From JBHIKY01 sp042139015 (GTDB taxonomy: Bacteria; Bacillota; Bacilli; Bacillales; Marinococcaceae), in assembly GCF_042139015.1 (NCBI RefSeq), contig NZ_JBHIKY010000008.1, forward strand, positions 1 through 64,000: a DNA stretch of 64,000 nucleotides. The letters run 5' to 3'. Below the pieces are notes generated by a model that did no database searches, had not been told where the DNA came from, and saw nothing but the letters and a program-made list of their open reading frames with translations. Position numbers and translations under genes: made by a program. Below are positions 35,042-44,761 of the stretch, piece after piece. How positions within the stretch are numbered: the first letter of the stretch is position 1; every line of letters begins with the position of its first letter.

Positions 35042-37600
35042 TTAAAGTCCGCATTTTAACTGGGCGTTACAATTCGTGCACGTATTACAGCCGCCAATAT
35101 CTTCAATCGTTCCTTCGCGACAGACTGGACAAGTGTCCCCGATTTCATTTCCGAAATTTACGGTGGTAGAACGAATGTCTTTTATTGTATCAACAAGTAC
35201 CACTTTTTGGTCGGGACGTTCTTTCATTTCGTGCTCTTCTTCAAAGCTGTTATCTTCAGCTGTTAAGGAAAGCACCTGGGCTTCGCGGCTTCCATCAACA
35301 TAGACGGTTCCGCCTTTTGCCCCGCCATTATAGAGCCGTTCATACACCTTCTGCACCTGCTCCACTGTATATCCGCGTGGTGCGTTAACGGTCTTTGAAA
35401 GTGAACTGTCCACCCATTTTTGGATAACACACTGAACATCTGCATGTGCTTCTGGAGACAGATCCATCGCTGAGATAAAAAATTCTGGAAGCTCTTCTCC
35501 GGCTTCTCCAGGATGACGGCTGAGATACTCTTGTACAATCTCAGCGTTAACTTCAATGAATTTACCCAGACGGCCGCTGCGGAAATACTTAAATGAGAAG
35601 TACGGCTCGAGCCCTGTACTTACTCCTACCATCGTACCGGTACTGCCAGTCGGAGCAACTGTAAGGAGATGGGAGTTTCTTATTCCGTGGTCGAGCACGC
35701 CCTGCCGGATATCTTCCGGCATTTTCTTCATATAGCCTGAATTAATGAACTGTTCACGAAGCTGTACTGTCTCTTCTTCTGTCTTTCCAATTAAAAATGG
35801 AAAGCTTCCTTTTTCTTTTGCCAGTTCAATACTTGTCCGGTATGCAGTTGTTGCAATTGTTTCAAAAATCTGGTCTATTAATACATTGCCTTCTTCTGAA
35901 CCGTATACTGTTTCTGCATAAATAAGCAGGTCATGAAGCCCCATAACGCCAAGTCCGATGCGGCGCTCACCTTTCGCCTGCTTCGTATTATCCTCGAGAA
36001 AATACGGTGTGGCATCAATTACGTTGTCCTGCATTCTTACACCGGTCTTAACCGTGTCTTTTAATTTATCAAAATCTACTCGGCATTCTTCTTTATCAGC
36101 CATTTCTGCAAGATTTACCGCAGCCAGGTTGCAGACGGAATAAGGAGCAAGGGGCTGCTCGCCGCAAGGGTTCGTCGCCACCACTTTTTGTCCGTAGCTT
36201 TGTGCATTTGTCTGCTCATTGGCATTATCAATAAAGAAAATACCAGGTTCTGCAGAGTAGGTAGCACAAATATTGATAAGCTTCCACAATTCTTTTGCTT
36301 TTATCGTGCGATACGTCCGAATGCCGCAGCCTCGTTCTTCCCATTCTCGGACATCACCGCTCTCCTGCCACTCTTTATTGTAAACAGCCATTTCTTCCTG
36401 TGAATAATTTTCAACATCTGGAAAACGAAGTGCGTAATCTTCATTATTTTCGACTGCTTTCATAAATTCATCTGTCAGACAGACGGATATATTCGCGCCG
36501 GTTAGAAACTCAGGAGAGTTAACAGTAAACGTTCCCCCGGTCTGCAGTTTTTCTTCCGCTTCCCTTATGACTTTTTCGTTGAAGCCGCCCTGGCCTGGAA
36601 TGGATTTATAATTCAGCACACCTTGATACATTGATTCCTCTGTTTCGGAAAGCGGAGTGAACTTCAGCTTTTCTTTTACAAGCCGTCGGATTTGCTCATC
36701 TTCCGTTTTTTCAAGCAGAAAACGAAGAATGCGCGGGTTCTGCATTTTGGAAATAATGAATTCCAGAATATCTGGATGCCAGTCTGCGAGCATTATCATC
36801 TGAGCTCCGCGCCTGGATCCGCCTTGTTCTACAAGATGCGTCAGCTTGGCAATGTCATCAAGCCATGATACAGAGCCTGAAGATTTTCCGTTTACTCCCC
36901 TGGCAAGCGTGTTTCTCGGTCTTAGTGTGGATCCGTTCGTTCCGACTCCTCCGCCTCTGCTCATAATTTCCATGACTTGTTTGCGGTGCTCAGAGATGCC
37001 TTCTCTTGAATCTTCCATAAACGGCATCACATAGCAGTTAAAGTAGGTCACATCCGTCTGGGCGCCTGCTCCGTATAGGACACGCCCTGCTGGAATAAAG
37101 TTCATGTTCACCAATTGCTTATAAAACTTTGTAAAGGAACTGCTTCTTCTCTCTTCAGTCGTTTCCACTGAAGCTAGTCCCGTTGCATTTCTTTTAGCTA
37201 TCTGCTCATAATAAATTTCAAGCGGCTTTTCAATGACATCAAGCGAGCGGGTGACAACTCCGTCAGCTGCCTCCTGGGGGTCATCAATCACATGATGAAA
37301 ATCTTCATCGACATAAATATCTGCTCTGCCCGCTTCCCAGTTAAGGGCGGTTACATATCCATAGCCTCTTGCAGGGAATTTAGGATCCTCCTTGACGGTC
37401 AGAACGACAAAATCCCCTGCCTTTAATGTTTTCTTTTCAGTATCTTTAAAAGTGTATCTATCAAGCATCACGAGACGGGAGACACCTTTTTTTGTAATTT
37501 CCATATCCTCGGTGATCGGGTGCACCTGAGGGAAATACGCAATGTCATCATTTAAGCTTTCTTTATTAATTTTCATCACCTGCTGCATTGTTGTGCTCAA
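35042..37600 (-). CDS. nrdJ: Class II (adenosylcobalamin-dependent) ribonucleotide reductase
   Basis: This oxygen-independent enzyme makes deoxyribonucleotides with coenzyme B12. The 852 residues show the catalytic barrel with the first redox cysteine in TYFNCYVMPFM and the thiyl-radical site NPCGEQPLAPYSVCNLAAVN. The substrate loop is APTGSTGTMVGVSTGLEPYF. The tail is cysteine-rich (CPVC, CNTCTNCNAQLKCGL) for thioredoxin exchange. Translation begins at TTG 37600, 8 bases after GGGGAGG. Upstream lie NrdR-type boxes. The enzyme requires B12, yet I see no cobalamin riboswitch. Confidence 0.95.
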   Translation of the reverse strand: MSTTMQQVMKINKESLNDDIAYFPQVHPITEDMEITKKGVSRLVMLDRYTFKDTEKKTLKAGDFVVLTVKEDPKFPARGYGYVTALNWEAGRADIYVDEDFHHVIDDPQEAADGVVTRSLDVIEKPLEIYYEQIAKRNATGLASVETTEERRSSSFTKFYKQLVNMNFIPAGRVLYGAGAQTDVTYFNCYVMPFMEDSREGISEHRKQVMEIMSRGGGVGTNGSTLRPRNTLARGVNGKSSGSVSWLDDIAKLTHLVEQGGSRRGAQMIMLADWHPDILEFIISKMQNPRILRFLLEKTEDEQIRRLVKEKLKFTPLSETEESMYQGVLNYKSIPGQGGFNEKVIREAEEKLQTGGTFTVNSPEFLTGANISVCLTDEFMKAVENNEDYALRFPDVENYSQEEMAVYNKEWQESGDVREWEERGCGIRTYRTIKAKELWKLINICATYSAEPGIFFIDNANEQTNAQSYGQKVVATNPCGEQPLAPYSVCNLAAVNLAEMADKEECRVDFDKLKDTVKTGVRMQDNVIDATPYFLEDNTKQAKGERRIGLGVMGLHDLLIYAETVYGSEEGNVLIDQIFETIATTAYRTSIELAKEKGSFPFLIGKTEEETVQLREQFINSGYMKKMPEDIRQGVLDHGIRNSHLLTVAPTGSTGTMVGVSTGLEPYFSFKYFRSGRLGKFIEVNAEIVQEYLSRHPGEAGEELPEFFISAMDLSPEAHADVQCVIQKWVDSSLSKTVNAPRGYTVEQVQKVYERLYNGGAKGGTVYVDGSREAQVLSLTAEDNSFEEEHEMKERPDQKVVLVDTIKDIRSTTVNFGNEIGDTCPVCREGTIEDIGGCNTCTNCNAQLKCGL

Positions 37601-37681
37601 GTAATCGTCCTCCCCAAAGAACAGTTTGTATAACTATTCCCTTAGTATGATTTGTTTCAGTTTATCAAAGAAGGAGCAACA

Positions 37682-37730
37682 AATCAATATATAGTGCTCG
37701 ATATTTTATAAAATACACCATATATTGATA
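37682..37730. promoter_or_regulatory. Tandem NrdR boxes at the nrdJ promoter
   Basis: Two 16-base near-palindromes, AATCAATATATAGTGC (37682-37697) and ACACCATATATTGATA (37715-37730), match the NrdR box acaCwAtATaTwGtgt at 13 and 12 positions. They are 33 bases apart, three helical turns, the usual NrdR spacing. The second overlaps the likely -10 (TCTATT, 37735-37730), 17 bases from a TTGACA -35 (37758-37753) on the minus strand. Confidence 0.7.
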
Positions 37731-37942
37731 ATAGATAGAATTCGACACTTTTTGTCAACTTTAGAAAAATGCGCATCCATGAGATAAATGACTTATGCTA
37801 ATGAAAAAGCCGGAGTAATACTTATTATCAATCAATTTTCTGGGTTGCTAAATGTAGAAGAGATCTGTTTATTCTCACTCGCAGTTCACTGTTATTTCAT
37901 GATAAGGTAAATACGTAAAATGAATGAAGGAGGCATTATTCT

Positions 37943-38788
37943 ATGGAACATGTGTGGATAAATAATAAAATGATCCCAAAAAATGAAGCAGTTATCCCAT
38001 TTAACGACCGGGGGTATTATTTCGGTGATGGTGTATATGAAGTTATCCGTATATACAACGGGCGCTTTTTTTTAATGAACAAACATATGAAAAGATTACA
38101 ACGGAGTGCCGCTGAACTCGATTTTTCTCTTCCTTTTACCCAGGATGAAATAGAAAAGCATGCAGCAGCATTAATCTCAAAAAATAACGTAAAAGATGGA
38201 TATATTTATATTCAGGCCACCCGCGGCGAGCAGGAGAGAAATCATTTATACGAAAGGTCGTTGGCTCCTGTAGTTACAGGGTTTACAAAGGAAGCTCCCG
38301 TACCGCTGGAAAAGCAGAAAAAAGGTATAACCTTATATGCGGTGGAGGATATACGCTGGCTGCGCTGCGATATTAAAACGATTAATTTATTAGGGAATGT
38401 CATGGCCAAACGAAAAGCGGAAGATAATCAGGCCCATGAAGCTATCCAGCACCGTGGAAATATTATTACCGAAGGATCCTCTACAAATGTATTTATTGTC
38501 CAACAAGGTATATTGTACACCCACCCTGCCACTAATTTAATTTTGCACGGGATTACAAGAGAACTGATACTTTCCTTGGCTGAGGAGCATGCCATCCCAT
38601 GGAAAGAAGAAGCGTTTACCATGCATGAAGCTGCGCTTGCAGATGAGATGTTTGTATCAAGCACTACAATGGAAATTACTCCTGTCACTAAAGTTGAAGG
38701 GACATTCAGCGCTGATTATTCTATCGGTACTGTAACTCGAAAACTTCAACAGGCATTTCAGGAAAATATCAGACACGAATGCTTCTAA
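37943..38788 (+). CDS. dat: D-amino-acid aminotransferase (class IV)
   Basis: This PLP fold-type IV transaminase probably interconverts D-alanine and D-glutamate for the cell wall. The 281 residues show FNDRGYYFGDGVYEVIRIYNG split over the usual N-domain, the PLP lysine in RCDIKTINLLGNVM, EGSSTNVFIV and SSTTMEITPV. These match Bacillus D-alanine transaminases better than IlvE or PabC. AAGGAGG lies 9 bases before the ATG. It is a single gene with convergent lipM after it. Confidence 0.85.
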   Translation: MEHVWINNKMIPKNEAVIPFNDRGYYFGDGVYEVIRIYNGRFFLMNKHMKRLQRSAAELDFSLPFTQDEIEKHAAALISKNNVKDGYIYIQATRGEQERNHLYERSLAPVVTGFTKEAPVPLEKQKKGITLYAVEDIRWLRCDIKTINLLGNVMAKRKAEDNQAHEAIQHRGNIITEGSSTNVFIVQQGILYTHPATNLILHGITRELILSLAEEHAIPWKEEAFTMHEAALADEMFVSSTTMEITPVTKVEGTFSADYSIGTVTRKLQQAFQENIRHECF

Positions 38789-38836
38789 TAGCAGGAAAAG
38801 CGTAAGGACTATGAGAGACGCGAATTCGTATAAAGA

Positions 38837-38865
38837 AAGCGATTCCTAAAGTGCCGGAATCGCTT
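38837..38865. terminator. Terminator between dat and lipM
   Basis: AAGCGATTCC (38837-38846) and GGAATCGCTT (38856-38865) pair perfectly around a 9-base loop. It separates the convergent genes and abuts the lipM stop. Confidence 0.7.
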
Positions 38866-38866
38866 A

Positions 38867-39703
38867 TTACCTTTTAAAATTCCACTCTGCCGAATTATAT
38901 CTTTTATTGGCTAGTTCCAGTATCTGCTTTTCTTCTTCCTCAGAAACAGTATATTTCTTCCATTTAACATTTAATCCTTCTGCAAAGCCTTTGTGAAAAG
39001 CGGCAGTTAATTCGTCCATAGAGATAGGTTGTTCTGCAATCTCATTAATAGCAACAGCTTTATTTTTGAACGCCCGCTGCATTCTCTCTCTCACCTTTTC
39101 GCTTGGGTAATTAAACAAATCAAACAGCTGATCTTCATTAATATCAAGAATGATAGATCCGTGCTGCAAAATCACACCTTTCTGTCTTGTCTGGGCGCTC
39201 CCAGCTATTTTTCTTCCTTCCACGACAAGCTCATACCATGAAGAAGCATCAAAACAAACAGAAGATCTAGGATTTTTCAGGGCTGCTTCTTCTTCCTTTG
39301 TTTTCGGCACAGAAAAGTCTGCCTGGAGTCCTAAATGACGGAATCCCTGCAGGATTCCCTCTGAGATTACACGATATGCTTCTGTTACTGACGCCGGCAT
39401 TAAAGGATGGTCCTCTGGAACAATCACACTATAGGTCAATTCTTTGTCATGCAATACGCCCCGTCCGCCTGTCGGTCTTCTTACAAAACCAAGATTGTGC
39501 TTTTTTACAGCTTCCATATTTATTTCTTTAAGTACTTTTTGAAAATACCCGACAGAAAGCGTCGGCGGATCCCACCCGTAAAATCGGACGACCGGAGGCA
39601 TACTTCCTTCACTATTCCAACTCAGAAGCATTTCATCCATAGCCATGTTATAAGCTGGAGAGCGTGTCCCCGAATTTATAAAGTACCATGTTTCCTTATC
39701 CAT
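38867..39703 (-). CDS. lipM: Octanoyl-[acyl-carrier] transferase LipM
   Basis: LipM moves octanoyl groups from ACP to GcvH, the first step of lipoate assembly in Bacillus. From ATG 39703 it has 278 residues, the B. subtilis length. The cofactor-transferase fold shows FVRRPTGGRGVLHDKELTYS and the catalytic cysteine in PRSSVCFDASSWYELVV, followed by GRKIAGSAQTRQ. An upstream in-frame TTG/GTG pair gives only four more residues. Its products serve the BkdB and glycine cleavage systems of this window. Confidence 0.92.
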   Translation of the reverse strand: MDKETWYFINSGTRSPAYNMAMDEMLLSWNSEGSMPPVVRFYGWDPPTLSVGYFQKVLKEINMEAVKKHNLGFVRRPTGGRGVLHDKELTYSVIVPEDHPLMPASVTEAYRVISEGILQGFRHLGLQADFSVPKTKEEEAALKNPRSSVCFDASSWYELVVEGRKIAGSAQTRQKGVILQHGSIILDINEDQLFDLFNYPSEKVRERMQRAFKNKAVAINEIAEQPISMDELTAAFHKGFAEGLNVKWKKYTVSEEEEKQILELANKRYNSAEWNFKR

Positions 39704-39978
39704 CTGCTTCACCAATCCTTCGAATATAAAAACATGTGCAGAAAAAAGTCTACCAAAGAATCTGTCTAAAAAAAAGAATGATGAACTCTCTTATATCTTT
39801 TATAATCGCTTCCACTGCACTAATAAAAAGTGTCTGCGACAAGTGACGGATTTCTTTATACAGCCAGAAAGGGACACGTTATAATAGAATTAACACAAAT
39901 ATTTATTTTGCTTCTGACCCAAAAGATTATTATAATACTTCATGGGACAGGTGTCATCATATAAAGGAGTGGAAAAAC

Positions 39979-40359
39979 ATGGTTACTTGGATTTTATGGG
40001 GGATATTAATTGGTCTGCTGGCGGTATTGGCGGTGCGGCGCTTGAAAACCCCTGGTTTTTTAACGGAGCTGAGCCAGGAAGAATTCATTAAAGGCTACCG
40101 GAAAGCGCAATTAATAGATGTGAGAGAACCAAAGGAATATAACGGCGGTCATATTCTCGGTGCGAGAAATATACCTTTGTCGCAGATGAAGCAGAGAATG
40201 AATGAAATTCGTCCGGATAAACCTGTGTATTTATACGACCATACCGGGAGCAGAAGTATTCAGGCAGCCCGGATGCTGAAGAAGAAACGTGGTGCGACAG
40301 ATTTGTATAATTTGAAAAAAGGCTTCAAAAAATGGACCGGAAAAATAAAAAAAGGTTAA
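39979..40359 (+). CDS. yqhL: Rhodanese-like protein YqhL with altered active site
   Basis: The 126 residues have an N-terminal membrane anchor (about 3-19) and a single rhodanese domain (LIDVREPKEYNGGHILGARN). The active-site loop C-x-x-G-x-R-S reads DHTGSRS, so the sulfur-carrying cysteine position is Asp and sulfurtransferase activity is doubtful. The gene lies near lipM and gcv as in B. subtilis. AAAGGAG precedes the ATG. Confidence 0.85.
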   Translation: MVTWILWGILIGLLAVLAVRRLKTPGFLTELSQEEFIKGYRKAQLIDVREPKEYNGGHILGARNIPLSQMKQRMNEIRPDKPVYLYDHTGSRSIQAARMLKKKRGATDLYNLKKGFKKWTGKIKKG

Positions 40360-40468
40360 TATATTGACGGTTCTTAGTCTCATAAAGGGTCACATGAAGA
40401 AAATATGGGCTGCTGGATAGTAAATTTTTCTTCCTGAATATAGTTTTCGTCTCTGAAGAGTAAAAATA

Positions 40469-40502
40469 CGCTTCCGATTATCAGAAATGATAGTCGGAAG
40501 CG
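40469..40502 (+). terminator. Terminator of yqhL (long hairpin with GAAA loop)
   Basis: CGCTTCCGATTATCA and TGATAGTCGGAAGCG form a 15-bp stem closed by a GAAA tetraloop, followed by TTTATT. It closely resembles the hairpin at 9456-9495. The remaining gap to 40707 has a smaller hairpin (AAGGGAG/CTCCCTT, about 40639-40660) but no gene. Confidence 0.65.
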
Positions 40503-40707
40503 TTTATTCATTTGATGCGAAATAATTTCCTAAGTCGATTGCGAAATAGAAAATACGAACAATTAAATGCACTTATCATTCGATAATTAAACTTTTTCAG
40601 CTTCCTTACGCTCACAAAGTAACAGCTGAAGTCATCAAAGGGAGTGTATGGGCTCCCTTGGTGGCTGAGGCAAAGCACAATTCCCCTTATCCGTCCCCAG
40701 CTTTTTA

Positions 40708-42189
40708 TTATACATTAACAGGAGAAGTCGATGCTGCCCGTTCATATTTTAAAACTGGTTTTCTCGCAGCCAATGTCTCATCTAGCCGTTTTACTACCGT
40801 AGTATGAGGCGCTTCCTGAACTTTTTCCGGTTCTGATTCTGCTTCCTTCGAAATTTGAATGAGTGAATCAGCGAATTCATCAAGAGTTTCTTTGGATTCT
40901 GTCTCGGTCGGCTCAATCATCATGCACTCTTCCACATTGATTGGAAAATATATTGTCGGAGGATGATAGCCAAAATCAAGGAGACGTTTCGCCATATCAA
41001 GAGTTCGCACTCCCAGCTTTTTCTGCCTTTTTCCTGAAATAACAAACTCATGCATGCAATGTTTATTATAAGGAAGTTCAAAGTACGGCTCAAGTCGTCT
41101 CATTAAATAATTCGCATTGATAACCGCGTATTCAGAAACTTTTCGCAGACCTTCTGCTCCCATCGTCCGAATATACGTATAGGCACGTACATTGATTCCG
41201 AAATTCCCGTAATATGGCTTTACTCTACCGATGGAAGCGGGGCAGTCATAATTCCAAGTAAATTGGTTACCTGCTTTTTGAAGCACCGGCTTGGGAAGGT
41301 AAGGGGCAAGTTCCTTTTTTACGCCGACCGGACCGCTTCCAGGACCGCCTCCCCCATGCGGACCGGTAAATGTTTTGTGAAGATTTAAGTGAACGACGTC
41401 AAAACCCATATCGCCCGGCCTGGTAATTCCAAGAATGGCATTTGAATTTGCTCCGTCATAGTAAAGCTTGCCGCCGGCTTCGTGAATAACCTCAGCCATT
41501 TCTACAATGTCTTCTTCAAACAAGCCGAGAGTGTTTGGGTTGGTCAGCATTAATGCTGCTGTATCCTCTCCGGCTACTTCTTTTAAATGTGCAAGATCAA
41601 CAAGACCCCTCTTATCAGTTTTTACTGTAATTGATTCAAAACCTGCTACAGCAGCGGATGCCGGGTTAGTCCCGTGAGCTGAATCAGGAACAATGACTTT
41701 ATTGCGCTGAGGCTGGTTATTGGCTTCGTGAAAAGCTCGTATCATCATAAGTCCCGTCCATTCCCCCTGAGCACCTGCAGCTGGCTGCAGGGTCACCTCG
41801 TCCATTCCGGTTATTTCTGAAAGGTGAGACTGAAGATTATACATAAGCTCCATAGCTCCCTGAACCTGCTCTTCCGGCTGATAAGGGTGGATATGGGCAA
41901 AACCTGCCAATCTCGCTGTGTCTTCATTCATTTTTGGATTGTATTTCATGGTGCAGGAGCCGAGTGGATAAAAGCCGGAATCCACTCCGTGATTTCTTAC
42001 AGATAACGCAGTGTAATGTCTCATGATCTGCAGTTCTGACACTTCCGGAAGTTCAGGTTCATTTTTTCTTACACAATCAGAAGGCAGAATTTCATCTAAA
42101 TTGACTTCCGGTACATCCTGTTCAGGAAGGGAGTACCCTGTGCGTCCATCTCTGCTTAATTCAAAAATCAATGCCATTTCCTGCTGCAT
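40708..42189 (-). CDS. gcvPB: Glycine dehydrogenase (decarboxylating) subunit 2
   Basis: This is the PLP-carrying half of the split P-protein of glycine cleavage. From ATG 42189 it has 493 residues. The PLP lysine lies in NLHKTFTGPHGGGGPGSG, and the conserved GFYPLGSCTMKYNPK is in the N-terminal region. The ATG overlaps the gcvPA stop by one base (TAATG), so the two subunits are coupled. GGAGGTG lies before it. The longer frame (23 extra codons) would overlap gcvPA by 70 bases. Confidence 0.95.
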   Translation of the reverse strand: MQQEMALIFELSRDGRTGYSLPEQDVPEVNLDEILPSDCVRKNEPELPEVSELQIMRHYTALSVRNHGVDSGFYPLGSCTMKYNPKMNEDTARLAGFAHIHPYQPEEQVQGAMELMYNLQSHLSEITGMDEVTLQPAAGAQGEWTGLMMIRAFHEANNQPQRNKVIVPDSAHGTNPASAAVAGFESITVKTDKRGLVDLAHLKEVAGEDTAALMLTNPNTLGLFEEDIVEMAEVIHEAGGKLYYDGANSNAILGITRPGDMGFDVVHLNLHKTFTGPHGGGGPGSGPVGVKKELAPYLPKPVLQKAGNQFTWNYDCPASIGRVKPYYGNFGINVRAYTYIRTMGAEGLRKVSEYAVINANYLMRRLEPYFELPYNKHCMHEFVISGKRQKKLGVRTLDMAKRLLDFGYHPPTIYFPINVEECMMIEPTETESKETLDEFADSLIQISKEAESEPEKVQEAPHTTVVKRLDETLAARKPVLKYERAASTSPVNV

Positions 42190-43538
42190 TACACGAGCAC
42201 CTCCAATTCTTTCACAAGATGGTCCATTTCTTTTTTTGTCCGAAGTTCGGTAACACACACGAGCATCTGCCCTTCCCGATTTTCATATACTTCAGAAAGG
42301 TCAAATCCTCCTATGATATCTTTTTCAAAAAGCTTTTTGTTGTATTCCCTGACTGCTCCAGGCAGCTTTATCACGAACTCGTTAAATACAGGCTGATCAT
42401 CAATGATAGTGATTCCAGCTCGTTTTAAAGACATTTTTAGGTAATGGGCGTTCTGCAGATTTTGCATTGCCATTTTCCTCACGCCTTTTTTTCCAAGTGC
42501 GCTCATTGCTACTGCTGCTGCCAACGCATTTAAGGCCTGATTCGAGCAGATGTTTGAAGTGGCTTTGTCCCTTCGGATATGCTGTTCTCTGGCCTGAAGT
42601 GTGAGCACAAAGCCGCGCTTACCATCTTCATCCTGAGTCTGGCCGACAAGTCTTCCCGGCACCTTTCTCATAAATTTTCTGGTTGTGGCGAAATAACCGC
42701 AGTGTGGCCCCCCCATCTGAATTGGGATACCGAATGGCTGTGCATCCCCAACAACAATATCGGCTCCAAACTCCCCTGGAGGAGTGAGGGCCCCAAGAGA
42801 AAGCGGATTGCTTGATACGATAAATAAAGCATTGTTATCGTGTGTTTTTTCAGCTATAGTTTTTAAGTCTTCCAGGGATCCTAAAAAGTTTGGATATTGA
42901 ACGATAACTCCTGCTGTGTTCTCATCGACAGCCTTTTCAAGAGCTGATAGATCGGTTTTTCCTTTTTGTACCGGCACTCTCTCCACTGTTAAGCCCGGCC
43001 CGCTTACATACGTTTCAAGTACATGGAGTGATTCTGGATGGACTGCTTCTGATACGACAATCTTTTTCCGTTTCATTTTACTTTGACCGGCCGCCAGCAG
43101 GGCAGATTCGGCCAGTGCAGTAGGACCGTCATACATAGAAGAATTTGCAATATCCATTCCTGTCAGCTCACATATCATAGTCTGAAATTCAAAGATGGCC
43201 TGGAGCTCGCCCTGGCTGATTTCCGGCTGGTATGGTGTATAAGCAGTATAAAACTCTGATCTTCGAATTACGTGATCTACGATTGCAGGAGTATAATGTT
43301 CATATACACCAGCACCGAGAAAAGACGGAAGCTCTTTCACATTTACATTATTGCTGCTGAGCGTCTGCATTTCTTTTAAAAGTGACGTCTCATCAGCAGG
43401 GAGCGGAAGCTGTAATTCCCCTTTATAACGTATTTTAGCTGGTATATCAGAAAACAGTTCCTCCGCTGACTCTACTCCTATTGTTTTAAGCATCTCTTTT
43501 TTATCCTGTTTAGTCATTGGCAGATATCTAAAATTCAT
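42189..43538 (-). CDS. gcvPA: Glycine dehydrogenase (decarboxylating) subunit 1
   Basis: This is the non-PLP half of the split P-protein (449 residues). Typical parts are RYLPMTKQDKKEMLKTIG, FLGAGVYEHYTPAIVDHV, MYDGPTALAESALLA and TLQAREQHIRRDKATSNIC. Middle gene of gcvT-gcvPA-gcvPB, 32 bases after gcvT. It forms the heterodimer with GcvPB and passes the aminomethyl group to lipoylated GcvH, which is not encoded in this window. Confidence 0.95.
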   Translation of the reverse strand: MNFRYLPMTKQDKKEMLKTIGVESAEELFSDIPAKIRYKGELQLPLPADETSLLKEMQTLSSNNVNVKELPSFLGAGVYEHYTPAIVDHVIRRSEFYTAYTPYQPEISQGELQAIFEFQTMICELTGMDIANSSMYDGPTALAESALLAAGQSKMKRKKIVVSEAVHPESLHVLETYVSGPGLTVERVPVQKGKTDLSALEKAVDENTAGVIVQYPNFLGSLEDLKTIAEKTHDNNALFIVSSNPLSLGALTPPGEFGADIVVGDAQPFGIPIQMGGPHCGYFATTRKFMRKVPGRLVGQTQDEDGKRGFVLTLQAREQHIRRDKATSNICSNQALNALAAAVAMSALGKKGVRKMAMQNLQNAHYLKMSLKRAGITIIDDQPVFNEFVIKLPGAVREYNKKLFEKDIIGGFDLSEVYENREGQMLVCVTELRTKKEMDHLVKELEVLV

Positions 43539-43570
43539 ACGTTCTCCTCCTCCTCAGACTTCCCAATTGT

Positions 43571-44674
43571 TTACGACTCTCTTTTATAAAATGGGGTAGT
43601 TATTACTTTTGCAGTTAACAGCTTTTTACGAACTTGTACAATTAATTCATTTTCCAGCTCAGCAAGTTCTGCTTTCACCAATGCAAGCCCGATATTTTTT
43701 CCGAGTGTAGGCGACTGCGTGCCGGAAGTAATATGGCCGACTACTGAACCGCTTTTATCAAGAACGGCATAACCGCTGCGGGGAATCCCTTTTTCTATCA
43801 TTTCTATTCCTGCAAGCTTCCTTTTGACTCCAGATTCTTTTTCCTGCAGGAGTGCGTCTTTTCCGATAAAGTCTGAACGCTTTTTTAGTTTAACAGCAAA
43901 GCCTAAACCTGCTTCTATCGGGCTGATCGTTTCATCTATTTCCTGCCCGTAAAGTGGAAGCTTGGCTTCAAATCTTAGAGTATCCCGCGCTCCAAGTCCA
44001 CATGGAAGGAGCCCATCTGCTCTTCCTACATCTAAAATATTCTTCCATAGACCGAGCGCTTCACCGGAAGGACAATATATTTCAAATCCATCTTCTCCTG
44101 TATATCCTGTCCTGGAAACTAAAGCAGCAGCACCGCCAATTTCTACATTTTGTCTGAAGCGGAAGAATGAAATCTCTGATAAATCTGTATTCGTTAATTT
44201 TTGAAGAATTTTCTGTGACTTTGGGCCCTGCAATGCCAGAAGGGAAAATTCACTGGAAACGTCTTTTACCTGAACGGTATCATCGGCGTTGTTTTGGAGC
44301 CACAGTATATCCTTTTCTGTATTCGCTGCATTTAAAACAAGCATGTATTTATCTGCGTCCAGCTGATAGATAAGCAAATCATCAATCGTTCCGCCGTGTT
44401 CATTGCACATTAATGTATAGAGAGCCTTGTTGGGCTCAAGCTTTTCAATATCATTCGTTATTATTCGCTGCAGGAAATCCCGGCTTCCAGTCCCAGTTAT
44501 GAATGCTTCTCCCATGTGGGAAACATCAAAAAGACCAGCCTGATTTCTTACCGCAAAGTGTTCCTGCTTGATTGAAGTGAACTGAACTGGCATTTCCCAA
44601 CCGCCAAAGTCAATAGTTTTCACTCGCTCTTCTTTATACCATGGCATGATCGGTGTCTGTTTTAAGTGGTCCAT
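43571..44674 (-). CDS. gcvT: Aminomethyltransferase (glycine cleavage T protein)
   Basis: The T protein transfers the methylene group from GcvH-bound glycine to tetrahydrofolate and releases ammonia. From ATG 44674 it has 367 residues. Visible family motifs are FGGWEMPVQFTSIKQEHFAVR, split by the usual turn, and DVSHMGEAF. RTGYTGEDGFEIYC and GLGARDTLRFEAKLPLYG follow. The Asp in GARDTLR is the folate-activating residue. AAAGG lies 9 bases before the start. An ATG three codons earlier has no usable site. The gene is headed by a glycine riboswitch. Confidence 0.95.
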   Translation of the reverse strand: MDHLKQTPIMPWYKEERVKTIDFGGWEMPVQFTSIKQEHFAVRNQAGLFDVSHMGEAFITGTGSRDFLQRIITNDIEKLEPNKALYTLMCNEHGGTIDDLLIYQLDADKYMLVLNAANTEKDILWLQNNADDTVQVKDVSSEFSLLALQGPKSQKILQKLTNTDLSEISFFRFRQNVEIGGAAALVSRTGYTGEDGFEIYCPSGEALGLWKNILDVGRADGLLPCGLGARDTLRFEAKLPLYGQEIDETISPIEAGLGFAVKLKKRSDFIGKDALLQEKESGVKRKLAGIEMIEKGIPRSGYAVLDKSGSVVGHITSGTQSPTLGKNIGLALVKAELAELENELIVQVRKKLLTAKVITTPFYKRES

Positions 44675-44761
44675 CCTTCTCATCCTTTCTGTTTTTCTAA
44701 TATATTAGAAAGATAGTTTGTGTCTCGTCCGGGAAGAAACCAGAATTTTTCCAGAGTTAAT

